This document shows, piece by piece, positions 11,700-22,358 of a stretch of 64,000 nt of DNA. The notes beneath the pieces were generated by a model. The model saw only the letters and a list, made by a program, of their open reading frames with translations. It ran no database searches and had not been told where the DNA came from. Position 1 is the stretch's first letter, and each line of letters opens with the position of its first letter. Source of the stretch: Telopea speciosissima (taxonomy: Eukaryota; Streptophyta; Magnoliopsida; Proteales; Proteaceae); the NCBI RefSeq assembly GCF_018873765.1, contig NC_057925.1, forward strand, positions 16,255,568-16,319,567. The letters run 5' to 3'. The translations under genes were made by a program, and so were the position numbers.

Positions 11700-13500
11700 G
11701 ACTTGTTTGGCCTTGTGAAATGATGAAAGGGTAAGTTAATCAAAATCTCTATTTGTTTAGTAGCATGGCCTCATTGTTGTTAAGCTTGACTTTGGAATAT
11801 TACAAATGAACAGTGCCAATCAGAGGAGTACCTAAAACTGAGTTAACATTACTTTATTTTTGCTATTTGTAAAATGTCCAGCATGTGTTGGGTCCTGATC
11901 TACATAGCGTGGCATGTTTGTGTCTATAACCAAGCCCATGATGAGTTTGAAGCTGTGGCTGTTTGGTTCTGGGATAGACCTAAAGTTTTGTCATGCTCTG
12001 AGTATGGTTAGACAACTGTTTAAGTTGAGCCAGTTTTGAAACTCTCAAGAGTCTAGGCTGCCATAGAGCTCTATGAACTATTACTGTAGAAGGAACCTCT
12101 TTGCTTGGATGCTCAAGACAACATTCTTTCCCAAAACACCAAAATTTCAGTGTTTGACATGCATTGTAGTACAATACCGATTGATTGGGCCTTTGAATGG
12201 CTCTAGTCATGGAGATTTTTTCACACTGTAAGGTCATAATAATCTTTACCAAAAAAAGAAACCAAGGTCTTAATAAACTGGGTGTTCTGTCCTAATCATT
12301 CTTTTGGGGGTGGGGGTAGAATCTGGGGTGTGTTGGATTGAGTTATTCATTCAACTCCACTCCTGTGAACTAAAAACTTAAACCAGTTTGTTAATTTACT
12401 GGGCATAATTAAGAACCAATTCGACTGTCATGAGCATGATTTTGTCTCCAAACAGGGGATGGGGTAGAACACAAATGGGTAGTTGTTGTTTTCAACAACG
12501 TAATACAATTTATAAACATAGAGATAGAGTGAGAGGAGAGCAGATACAATAAGAGGGGTTGGTTTACAATACCAAAATGTAATCATAGTAAGCTTTATGT
12601 TAAAATGCAATGTTCTGGTGAGGTAGATGCTTGAACTGATTTCTAATCCAAGCTTGAGGTCTTAAGACCAGTCCTTATTATGTTTCAAGTCATAGGGAGT
12701 GGATATGGGATCATCCTCCACCTATTCGGATCCACAATCTGATTGGAATTTGTTAAGATTCCAAAAATTGGAATCAGGAAGCAGCACAGATTTTTCAAAA
12801 TCTATCATTTTTTTGGAGATTTTGATTAAATAAACTTGGGGATCTTGCACTACTTACAGACTTCACTGGTTAAAGCAGTGGTCTACAAGCAGTACACAGA
12901 GTATGGTCTAGAGGATCCTGAGCCACTTAAAAGTACAACAAACTGTGACTAGCTATGGCTTCTGGGACATTTAGATCGATCATGCATTAATTTACAGAGG
13001 TAACTGGTTAAATGTTGAGGCTGTCTCCAGATTGAAACCATGCTCTGAATTCTTCCCTAACAGAACACCAGAACTATATACCGAAACAAAAACAAAAAAA
13101 TAGGCGCAAAAGAAACAACTGAAAGATTACACAACAGAATTATAATAGAAATCAATTAGTCTCTAGTCCAATTTTATAGATTCAAAACCAGATGCTAGTT
13201 AAATGCTAGTTAAGTATGCCACCCAGATCCTTATAGATTTCTCTCCATGATAATAAAACAGTGATTTCTTGAGGAATAACAAAGTTATCGCTGGTACAAC
13301 AATCAAATGAAGACGGGGACCATTCACACAAGCAGCCTTGTTGATCAATTCATCCCACAAAAGTTGTCTGTAAGAAAGTCAGAATCTATCACTGAGCCAT
13401 AAACAGCAGATTTACCCATAAAAAACATTTTCAGTGCATAGAAATTTCACCATTGGATGAAATGTCGAAGAGCTAACTTAAATTCTTGGTACCAGTACAG
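11700..13500. other. Intergenic between convergent SGF11 and NPF genes
   Basis: This AT-rich stretch holds the presumed 3' UTRs of SGF11 (after 11559) and of the NPF gene (below 13522). No supported ORF, inverted-repeat element or RNA gene was found. Confidence 0.5.
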
Positions 13501-13521
13501 GCCCTAAATGGCCCAAACAAG

Positions 13522-15973
13522 TTAGAGAGTCATGAGATCCTCCTCTGTAGCAGCATCACTTCCAACAGCATCAATTTTCTTGTAAATGAAAAACTTGGCC
13601 ACAAGAACATATGCACAAAACCAGAGTGTGCTCAACCCTGCTAGAACCCAGTAATAGTAGTCAAGGTGTGCTCTGTTAAGATTGTTCCCCAGCCAAGATT
13701 CTCCATATCTCGAGCTGATTGACTGCACAATGGACATAACAACACTGCTCAATAGACTCCCAACTCCTACGATGCTAAGCCAAGCTGCAGCCCCCAAGCT
13801 GCGCAATCTATCTGGCATCTGATCGTAAAAGAGTTCTTGCAATCCGACGATTGCAAAGACATCAGCAAGTCCCCAGATCATGTACTGTGGAAGTAACCAC
13901 CAGATGGTCATTGGCACAGTTTCCTTAGGTAGATCAACAAGTCCATGCTCTCTAGCTGTTCTAAGCCTTCTAGCCTCTACTAAAGCTGCTATCACCATTC
14001 CAATTATCGAAAGGAACATCCCAATTCCGATCCTTTGAAGCATTGTTACTCCAGATGGTAACCCAGTGAACTTTCGTGCGACCGGAACAAGAATCCGGTC
14101 ATAGAACGGTAGGAAAAACATAATCATAAGGCTCGCAGACACTAAAAGGGATGCAGGAGGTACGTAGAACTTGGATCCAATTTTCCTGTTCATCGTGCTA
14201 CCTTGCTTGGTGAAGAAAGTCCCAACTTGAGCAAACATCACGGCGTACATCAAGCAACTGAACCAAATAGGAATTAAACGGATAAGAAGCTTCACTTCTT
14301 CAACTTGAGTTACTGAGCAAAGTCTCCATCTGTTTTTGCACTCACCCAACTGATCAATATCGTCAACAATAGTCGCCTTGTCCAAAAACCTGCATGTTGC
14401 AGAATTTTAAGATGGGAAGACTTTAATCTATGATCATTTAGAATCACAGTTAGCTAATTCAGGATGGGCAATTTATGTTGGATGGTATGTTTTTCAATAT
14501 AATACATGTTTTAGGTGTATTCTTGTCTATCAAAAGAGGGGGAAAGCAAAACAAGAGTATACTCTGTTGCAAGTGATAAACTAAGGTGTTTGCAAATCAC
14601 TTTTCTCTTTTCCATAGCAGCTATTCCTTAATCTTTAGTTCCTTACCTGAACTGATTGGTAGAAGCAAGGTTGCGGCCGGTACCCTGAACCTCCATTGCC
14701 AAACCACAACCAGACTCCATAACAGGCAAGTTCCGCTTACGAACTGCCGCGACAAACACCTGTGCCACCTGAGTCAAGGGACTTCCTCTGGGAACCTGTT
14801 GCCTGTACAGTTTCCGTCCTAATAAGAATACGACGAGTGCCATTCCCATAGCAACCGCTGAAACCCCGAATCCAATTGCCCATCCTACATTGTCTTGGAG
14901 ATAAATCACCACCAGGGTTGCTGCAACTGCACCACTGCATATCCCAAAATACCACCAATTGAAGAAGGAGCTCTTGGCTTTCTTTTCTTCTGGTTTGTCC
15001 TCATCAAATTGATCTGCTCCAAATGCTTGCACACATGGCTTGTGTCCACCTTGCCCAATTGCTATAGTGTAAAGAGACAAGAAGAAGAGCTGTCGCCGGA
15101 ATCTTGCCGGAATTATTGAAACTGTTAGGGTTAACATGACTAGTCCCTATAGCCCAAAAAATAAAAAAATAAATATTGATAAAATAAAAAATAAAAACAT
15201 GTTCAATGATCACTCTATTGTAAAATTATGCTTAATGTACTCTGGATTTACAGTTCTTCTCTAAATTAGAGAATTCTGTGTGCATTGATAAACGGGAACA
15301 ATTTTTAGGGAAAAAGAAGTACATAATGCTTATATGTAGATTCCTTTACACACCCTCTCATATTCCATCCATGGACCTGACACCTTCTCACCTGCTACGC
15401 ACGTATGCGTTGTGGGGAACTTCGCCCCTAATTGTTATTAGAGCTTATCCCTTGTGTAGGGTTTGGGTCATGAAAAATGCATCTTGGAAACTGCTATATA
15501 AGTCTTAATTGTGGAGTCCATGTATGTAACAATCCATCAAACAGTTGTATGTTGTGTTGTAGAGTGAATAAAGGGAAGAATGTATCAGAGAGTTCATAAA
15601 CTTCTCAACCAAAAGTGACCACCAAATAGTTTCCATTTCTAATGCTGATTGGCTCCCATCATAACTCTGGTGGTCCTCAAATTTTTTTTTTTTTTTTGGT
15701 TCCAGACAAACATTTTTGCAAGTGAAATTTTAAATTTTTATTGGCTGGAAAATCTTTGAATGTTTGTCTTGTAAGATGTAAAGTACAATTGAAAAAACAG
15801 GCATACTATCCAGCACACGGGGCTCCTGCCACCGCACTTTCTGCTTCATGAAGAGGCTGTTTTTCAACTCGAACCCTAGATTGCAATGGAACAACCTTAG
15901 GTCCGACACAGAAAATTTTACACCCGATGTAGGCTGAAAATCATGAATCACGCGATAAAGGTTTCACCACCTC

Positions 15974-16004
<31 letters not shown>

Positions 16005-17682
16005 GGGGGTGGGACAGTGATAGAACGTTTACTTTTGTGATAAATTTTTATTTTCGCAATATTTTAAGTGGAAATATAATGCGACCTTTACGATTTTTCC
16101 TTTTCTGAATAACATCAGTGTTTTATTTTTTTTGGCAATATATGAATGAGGCAGTTGTTCTTCAATCAGAAGAAGGTATTCTTTCTTGGTGGACATTAAT
16201 AGGGTGAGATGGGTGGTATAACTCATGTAAAAGTATTTTCTACTTTCAATTAGTAGAGTGGAATAGAAATGATAGTCAGATCGTGGTTTTTCAGTGCATG
16301 AGGCTACCGCCACTTTGGGGTTTGGGGAGGGTCACAATGTATACAGTCTTACCCTTGCTTTCACAGAGAGACTGTTTCCAAACTTGAACCCGTGACTATT
16401 TGATCACAATAGAGCAACCGCCTACCCTCAATGAAGGTACTAAAACTCGGGTCTTGGTACCAACTCGGCCCCTGGAAAAACCGAGTCAAGTCAAGATCTC
16501 GCCGAGTTGGTGCATTTTTTTTTTTCGACTCGAAGCCTCAACTCGGTGGGTTTTATACTTAGTTTGGGTCTGAAATTTGGTATACAGTCTATTTTAGGTT
16601 ATTTAAACACAATGACATTATCAGATTTTGCAAAAACAAAGTCTAAATATGAGTTTCAATTCGGACCATAGGTTGGTAGGTGATGATGTACTAAAATACC
16701 CTACTCTACACATAATTTAGTAATAGAAAGCAAGCAAAATATTCATTTAATAGCTAAACAACTTAAATAAGAATAAAAAATGTTAAAGTGATATATCAAA
16801 CTATTTAACAGTGTTACAACTATCATCACATAAAATGACTTTGAATCAAGTATTCAGTCCCCGCTAGTGTCACATAGTCATCCCATGACATAGTGTTGCT
16901 GTAATGTTGCATATAGTGTTCCATAGCAAGCATATAAGAGTTTTGTCAAGTGAGGTAAATAAAGACAAAGTAAATTGGTCATTTCCATGGATCAATCCGA
17001 GAACTAAGATCTCGTCGAGATATGTCGAGTTCTGTCGAGTTAGGTAAGTAAATACATAGTAGAAGGGTCATTTCCATGGGTCAACCCGAGATCTCGCCGA
17101 GATTTCGGTGAGATATTGCACTTTTATGTACCGTATGCCATCTCATCTCGGTTTCTCAAAAAACCGAGACGAGAGCCGAGATCTTGCCGAGTCGAGACGA
17201 GTTTTAGAACTATACCCTCAATTAGGCATAGTATTTTGTTGCTTATTTTATTTTAATTTCTACCAAGGAAAAAACACTCGCAGAATATTTTCCAAATCAG
17301 TGAAATCACCTTGATATAAATGAAGGAAGAGAAGAGTATGGTGTTGAAACGACCCAAGTAGGAATCGGCCATGAAAGCTCCTACTAAAGGAAGGAGAGTG
17401 GCGATGCCAGACCAGATGTTGACGTTCTTGGCTGCCGTTGCTGTGGGCTCCTTCAGGACATTAGTTAGGTAGGTGATGAGGTTTCCTGACATACCATAAT
17501 AAGCAAACCTCTCTGCAACTTCAACCCCTATAGAACAACATATTAATTAGATCTTCAGAAACCTAAAACAAAAACAAAAAATATTTAAAAGAAGTTTCAG
17601 ACTTACAGATGATGAAGATGGCTGATCTCCATCCACCCTTGGAGGGCTTTCTTTGTTGATGCATAGAGATTTCTGCTTCCAT
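13522..17682 (-). CDS. NRT1/PTR FAMILY (NPF) proton-coupled transporter, probably NPF5-like
   Basis: Four exons on the minus strand: 17682-17607, 17527-17310, 15146-14647 and 14389-13522. They total 1662 nt, or 553 aa, normal for the family. Every junction has GT/AG, and the reading frame is maintained across all three. Exon 1 gives MEAEISMHQQRKPSKGGWRS, which leads into the family proton-coupling motif ExxER (EVAERFAYYG) across the exon 1/2 junction. Exon 2 includes GAFMADSYLGRF. Exon 3 has GQGGHKPCVQAFGADQFDE and FFNWWYFGICSG, both hallmarks of plant PTR transporters. Exon 4 begins RFLDKATIVDD and ends with hydrophobic helices (QELFYDQMPDRLRSLGAAAW). About 12 membrane spans are expected. 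Family members move nitrate, peptides, hormones or glucosides with protons at the plasma membrane or tonoplast; the substrate cannot be read here. NPF5 assignment is from overall resemblance and less certain. Intron 2 (15147-17309) is stuffed with SINE and MITE insertions. Confidence 0.92.
15790..15893 (-). mobile_element. Truncated Au-like SINE in NPF intron 2
   Basis: Read on the minus strand, the block has a B-box-like GGGTTCGAGTT followed by AAACAGCCTCTTCATGAAGC and ends CAGGAGCCCCGTGTGCTGG. This is the order seen in the plant Au SINE family (tRNA-derived head, CAGCCTCT block, GGGAGC...GTGC tail). Part of the head and middle is missing or diverged. The match is from memory of the family consensus, so family membership is likely but not proven. 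Confidence 0.55.
16293..16425 (-). mobile_element. Au-like SINE in NPF intron 2, 5' end interrupted by a MITE
   Basis: On the minus strand: GTCACGGGTTCAAGTTTGG (B box), AAACAGTCTCTCTGTG, GGGTAAGACTGTATACATTG, GACCCTCCCCAAACCCCAAA, GTGGCGGTAGCCTCATGCAC. This matches the block order of the Au SINE. The adjacent element at 16433-17212 inserted beside its 5' head, since the same TACCCTCAAT flank occurs on both sides. RNA polymerase III promoter boxes are degenerate, so it is presumably inactive. Confidence 0.65.
16433..17212. mobile_element. 780-bp non-autonomous DNA transposon in NPF intron 2 with 10-bp target duplication
   Basis: The ends are inverted: left GGTACTAAAACTCGG..., right CGAGTTTTAGAACTATA. 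Both arms continue with CCGAGT and GATCTCGCCGAG words. TACCCTCAAT is present at both 16423-16432 and 17213-17222, a clean direct repeat consistent with a target-site duplication of 8-10 bp (hAT or Mutator type). There is no transposase ORF. Removing the element restores a continuous flank, CCTACCCTCAATTAGG. Confidence 0.75.
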
Positions 17683-17944
17683 TTATGTTTCCTTGATGTT
17701 CAAATGTTGAAAAAGTAAGGGTTTGACGGTGGAAAAGAGCAAAGAAATGCATGAATTAACACTATATGAGCCTTGGCTACATCTGTAGTGTATTTGTAAT
17801 GGTGATTTTACATGTGGAATTGCAAATGGGACAGTTAGGGAGTTAAGTTTGACTTGAAGCTTTAAAGGCAATTGGAAATCAATTGAAGGTGAACTCTACA
17901 GAAAAACTACCAAAAAGTGCTGCTAAATAGACTAAAATGACCTT

Positions 17945-18380
17945 ATATGTATGCCTCTAAACGAATCGGATTCAGCTCGGATACGGATCGGATGTAATCG
18001 GATTCGGATATTTTTTGGCCGAATACGGACACCTCTAAACAGATTTGGATGCAGATCGAATTCGGATTTTCGACCATCCGTTTACACCTCTGCTTTGTGT
18101 AACCCAAACCTTCCTCCCCCTAGTGGATACAATTCACTCTCAATCCATAGTTTTAGATCATGATTCTCTTATCCTCATATTCTAGAACCTGTTGAATCTT
18201 CAAAAACCCTCAAGATCTTTATTTACTTAATTTTTTATAATTAAGTATTTGGATTCGGATTTTTGTCGGAGTATTCAGATTTTTTTCCGGATATCTCTAA
18301 TCGAATACGGATGCCCCTAAACGGATACGGATGCGGATCGAATTCAGATTTTCGGTTATCCATTTACAGTCCTACTTATA
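17945..18380. mobile_element. Cluster of degenerate MITEs rich in CGGATACGGATCGG words
   Basis: Repeated words such as CGGATACGGATCGGA, AATCGGATTCGGA and the end-like ATCCGTTTACACCTCT (about 18078-18093) and ATCCATTTACAGTCCT (18359-18374) match the family found at 28815-29426. At least two partial copies seem to lie head to tail or nested. Exact ends and duplications cannot be defined by eye. Any ORFs reading through here are artefacts of the repeats. Confidence 0.5.
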
Positions 18381-18589
18381 TGATCTCTTCATGGTTTGAG
18401 GTATATGTGTATCGGATCACCCATATCGGTATCGCTAGCTTCGTTGAAACGGATATGGTTTAGGGGTAGAATAGTAAAAAAAACCCCAATTTTTTAGGAA
18501 AATCATGGGTAAACTTGTTTGATACGTGCTGATCTGTATCAGTATCATATCGTATTAATTTTAAAGGATATTATTAGGTAAAATAACCC

Positions 18590-19230
18590 AATTACCACCT
18601 GTGTGCAAGTTAATGAAGATCCACAACGATAACCAAATATGTGCAGAGTAATAACACAACGAAACAAATCAATCCAAACCACAAAAACACACACCAATTT
18701 TAATGTGGAAAACCCTCTCAAGGCGAAAGGAAAAAACCACGGGACTTAGTCCAGGTAAAACTTCCACTATACAAATAATAATGGGGTTACAATTCTTCTC
18801 TCTAATCAATACTAGAGGTTACCAAAACTTCAAGAGAAATAACCAAACACCCTATTCTTGGATTACAAAATAACTCGTCAAATAACAAGGTGGATACACA
18901 AGAACAATAACACTCTCACCTTAATACTGGCAATGACAAAACAGAAAGAACCATACCTTTCCTAGTTCCCTGAATCAAAAGATCGCTGCCATGCCGCCAC
19001 ACACCATAACCTGAATATCAAGCACCCAAGAGAACCTTACTATTTTTCTTCAATCTTTCCTTCCTTCGGATATTTGTTCTCACAGAAGCTTGATCTCGGC
19101 TCGTACGCGATGCAGTGATATGGGTTTTGGAAACAAATAAAAACAGGAAAAATGAGAGAGAAGTGTTTTTGAGAGAGAAGTGTTTTTGTCTCTCACCGCC
19201 TCAGCCTTTTATATTAGATTGAGAGAAAGG
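18590..19230. mobile_element. LTR-like repeat remnant
   Basis: The block AATGTGGAAAACCCTCTCAA followed by AAACCACGGGACTTAGTCCA is a word pair I associate with plant Ty1/copia LTRs or TRIM elements. It continues with an AACTTCCACTATACAAATAA-type section. No primer site, partner LTR or coding domain is visible, so it could be a solo LTR or fragment. Boundaries are approximate. Confidence 0.35.
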
Positions 19231-20040
19231 AGAGACTGAGAAAAACGTGAGAGATTGGGAAATGAGATTGAAAGAAAAGATGGAATGAAGGTCAGTTTTC
19301 AAAATCGCCTTCACAAAATTAATTAAGTGGATCCCCTTCCACACGTGAGGAGGAACGCCACCCAACAGATATGACCCTTGGCATGGTGGTAAAGTCTTGA
19401 TAAGTTGATAGTGGAAACCAAAAGATTGAATACTATCCAATGTGGGGCTTTGGGCTGGAGGGTTATGGATTCTGGGGATATAGTCTTTGTATGAAAAAAA
19501 AAAAAAGTGCCGCCCACCGCCCACCAATCAAGGATTGAGATCTCGGTATCGGAATGGGTATCGATCTCTAATGATATCGTACCGAATCAATCAATTTTAT
19601 CTCTATTTTTCATTAAAAAAATGAGATTTTTTTATGATTTTACCTCTGACCCGATATTGATACCTAATCCAAGATCTTTCGGATTTTGATATTGGCCTCG
19701 ACCAATACCAATTACGATCTGACACCAATACCTCAATCCAGCCTACCAATGCAATTGAGGGGGTCAAAATTACAAAATTATTAATTCCATAGAAGAAAAC
19801 ATTCAATAAAGTAAGGGAAAGAGTTTTTTATCCTGGAATGTGACCTATGTGTCAGCACAGGGCCACTTTTCATAGGGGTGGGGTGGTCATTTTATCCCAT
19901 CTTGTGTCTGACGCCGACATATAAATCAAGCTCCCAAAAAGAATTCTTTTTCTCATAAAGTAATGTATGTCCTTGTTGTATAGAAAACCTTTCTTCTATG
20001 AATTGTTTATCGAAAAAGATCCTGTGCATTAGGGCAGCCG

Positions 20041-20168
20041 AGCTGCATGTGCAACGCCAGACTCAAGGCGCTGCGCTTTGACCGGCTTACTCCTGCTGGG
20101 CCAAGGCGCTTAGGTAGGGGTAAGGCGGTCAAAGCTCAGGCCTTGAGTCTGGCGTTGCACATGCAGCT
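20041..20168. repeat. Long near-perfect hairpin, 44-bp arms
   Basis: The left arm 20041-20084 (AGCTGCATGTGCAACGCCAG...) pairs with the right arm 20126-20168 (...CTGGCGTTGCACATGCAGCT), with one mismatched or bulged patch (GCGCTGCG against CTCAGG). The loop of about 41 bases itself starts CTTAC and ends GTAAG, so the stem can extend. It is GC-richer than its flanks. It could be a small foldback MITE or a small-RNA precursor. No TSD was identified with certainty. Confidence 0.8.
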
Positions 20169-20859
20169 GCACCGGAGCCAGGTCCATTGCTTGCATAGCT
20201 TATCATCATGTGGTTCACTAGTTTGAGCCATGTGTGAACATTCCTAGAATTGTTGTTTTCATATCAAATTTTGGGGCACTATCTCAACCATATAACTCAT
20301 TTAGTAAATGTTGATTCTATAAAGGCAACCCACTTACCCCTTCTATTATTTCCTAACAAATCTCCAAAATCATATCTCTATAATATTCCATTAAAATTTC
20401 TATCTATATATCTCAAAACTGTAACAAATCTCTTCTTTAATTGGTTCAAAAGAAGTCTGCTTTCTTCAATTTCTATTTATTACCATAGCTTTCATTTTGG
20501 TTAAGAAATAACTATTTTCAAGACTTTTAGCCTACCTTTTACCAAATACAAACGAAAGAGATTTCCAGCAGATACCTCACAAGGAACAGCTCCATTTTAT
20601 TTCATTGCTGTACGTAAATGCATCTTCTATCACTTCCGTGTACTCATCTTCGTAAACAACAATCACAAACAATGAACACAAGGATTTATGTCGTTATAGT
20701 TGCTCGTCCTCACACCTCTCTTAAAATTTGTTATAGAGAAAAAACCCTCACTACATATTTATAGCTAAATCTTATACATGAATTTTACTGAAATATCCAG
20801 AAGTACAAGATATCGTTACCCCCAACAGATCTTATCTATGTCTTAATGGTCCATTAGAA

Positions 20860-21017
20860 TCAACCCACAAACCAAGCAACAGAACAGTAGACATCATACC
20901 CCAACTGAACTATACTGGTATAAAAACTTCCTATTAGGTCAATATCTTTGGTTGTTATGCAAACTTTCACTCGTTTTTCTCGTTTCAATTTTTTTCTATA
21001 AAAGGCTAGAGCGGTTA
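20860..21017. other. Unassigned block left of a LINE tail
   Basis: The minus-strand translation here gives a short protein-like run (KVCITTKDIDLIGSF...) that I do not recognise. The longer 142-aa ORF covering it is produced by reading through the inserted LINE tail and its poly-A, so it is not a gene as it stands. Confidence 0.25.
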
Positions 21018-21184
21018 ACAGCGTGGCTGACTCCTTGACTAGGAAGGCACTGTCGTTAATATGCACGACTGATTGGCCCATTTTCACTCCATGGTTGCGT
21101 GAGATGTGTTCATTTTCCCCGCCATGTTTTATCCTAATAAATTCATACTTGTTTACCAAAAAAAAAAAAAAAAAAAATTTATGT
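21018..21184 (+). mobile_element. 5'-truncated LINE 3' end with poly-A and 18-bp target duplication
   Basis: The plus frame encodes VADSLTRKALSL, the end of a LINE RNase H domain; the complete LINE at about 40330 encodes the similar MADSLARKALSI. A poly-A run follows (about 21160-21178). AAAAGGCTAGAGCGGTTA at 21000-21017 is repeated with two changes at 21185-21202 (AAAAGGCTCAAGCGGTTA), a variable-length duplication typical of target-primed reverse transcription. The insertion is about 165 bp. Confidence 0.75.
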
Positions 21185-21289
21185 AAAAGGCTCAAGCGGT
21201 TATGAGTTAGCATGTGCAGATCTTTTTTCTTCTCTCCTACTGACGTCAAGATTTTCTTCCCTTGTTGCCATGAGTGAGTGGGGACCATG

Positions 21290-22200
21290 GTTCGTAATCT
21301 CGGATCGGATCGGCCAAAATCAGCCGTATTGGATCGGTATCAGTCGAGGCCGATCCCAAGATCAGACCGATATGGCAAGATTTTACCGGATCATCCCCTG
21401 GATCGGTCGATTCGATCCGATACTTGTCATTTTTTGGGGTTTAAAACCCATATTTTTTCTTCATCCCAAGCTTTTCAAGCCGAGATTCAGGGATTTGAAG
21501 TTTCAAGTCTGCGAGAAAAAAGGGGGATCTTACTGTTTTTGATCAAGAATTGATTAATGAATATCTCATTCTATATAAAAAAATTGATCTTACCGTTATT
21601 TAGAGATTTAGCCTCAAATCCGCGTGTGAAAATGGGGGATTACGAGATTAGGAACCTTGTTTGAGCCTTTAAATCCCAATTCACAGATTTGGGAGCCTAA
21701 ATCCGGGAGAAAAAATGGGGAATCTTATGGTTTTGACTGGGGAATTGATTAAGGGAATGTTTTATTCATTTTAAACATTTATCTTCTTAAGGTGGTTAGG
21801 GATCCAGATTTTCCAATTTAGAGCCTTTAATCCGCTAGATTAAACGAAGGGATCTTATCATGTTTTTCACTAGGAATTATACGTGAGTTTTTTTTTACTT
21901 AATGGCTATAGTGGATGAGGTTGAGGAGACGGACATGTAAGCTCAACATGAAAATAGGGATTAGACAAGCTCAAATTAGGGATTAGGCGTGATTACCATT
22001 TTTTTTACATTCTTTTTTAAATTTTCTTAATATTTTAATATTTTTCTGACTGATACTAGCCGATTCTAGGACCTTTCCAACAAAATCAAGTTTTTTGCAA
22101 ATTTTAAACGATCCAGACCGATTTTGACTGATCTGGATCGATATCAGATCGGTTTCGGCCTTGATCGATCCCGAGACCGATCCTGGGATTAAAAACTTTG
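21290..22200. mobile_element. Degenerate non-autonomous element with GGATCGG-rich inverted ends
   Basis: The left block (21296-21430) is dense in GGATCGG and CCGATCC words. The right block (22050-22200) carries the same words inverted (CTGATCTGGATCGATATCAG and GATCGATCCCGAGACCGATC). The interior is AT-rich and non-coding, with recurring phrases around 'GGGATTTGAAG...GAAAAA.GGGG.ATCTTA' at about 21480-21540, 21590-21650 and 21690-21740. It resembles hAT-type or CACTA-type derivatives, but ends and duplication are unclear. Open frames here are repeat artefacts. Confidence 0.5.
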
Positions 22201-22358
22201 GTGGGGACAAAGAAAAAGGGAAGAAGAGAATGTACACTCTCTTGAAAATCCTACTCTCTCATGTTCCTCATGTTGGGTTCCGTGTGACTACATTGTCTTT
22301 GTCATGGGAAGATATTGCAGTTTCTTCTTGTGTTTATCTTTGATCAGCAATTGAGGAG

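Noticed and set aside
20860..21288. 142-aa minus-strand ORF
   Set aside because: It runs through the poly-A tail of a LINE insertion (a run of Phe), so it cannot be an original gene.
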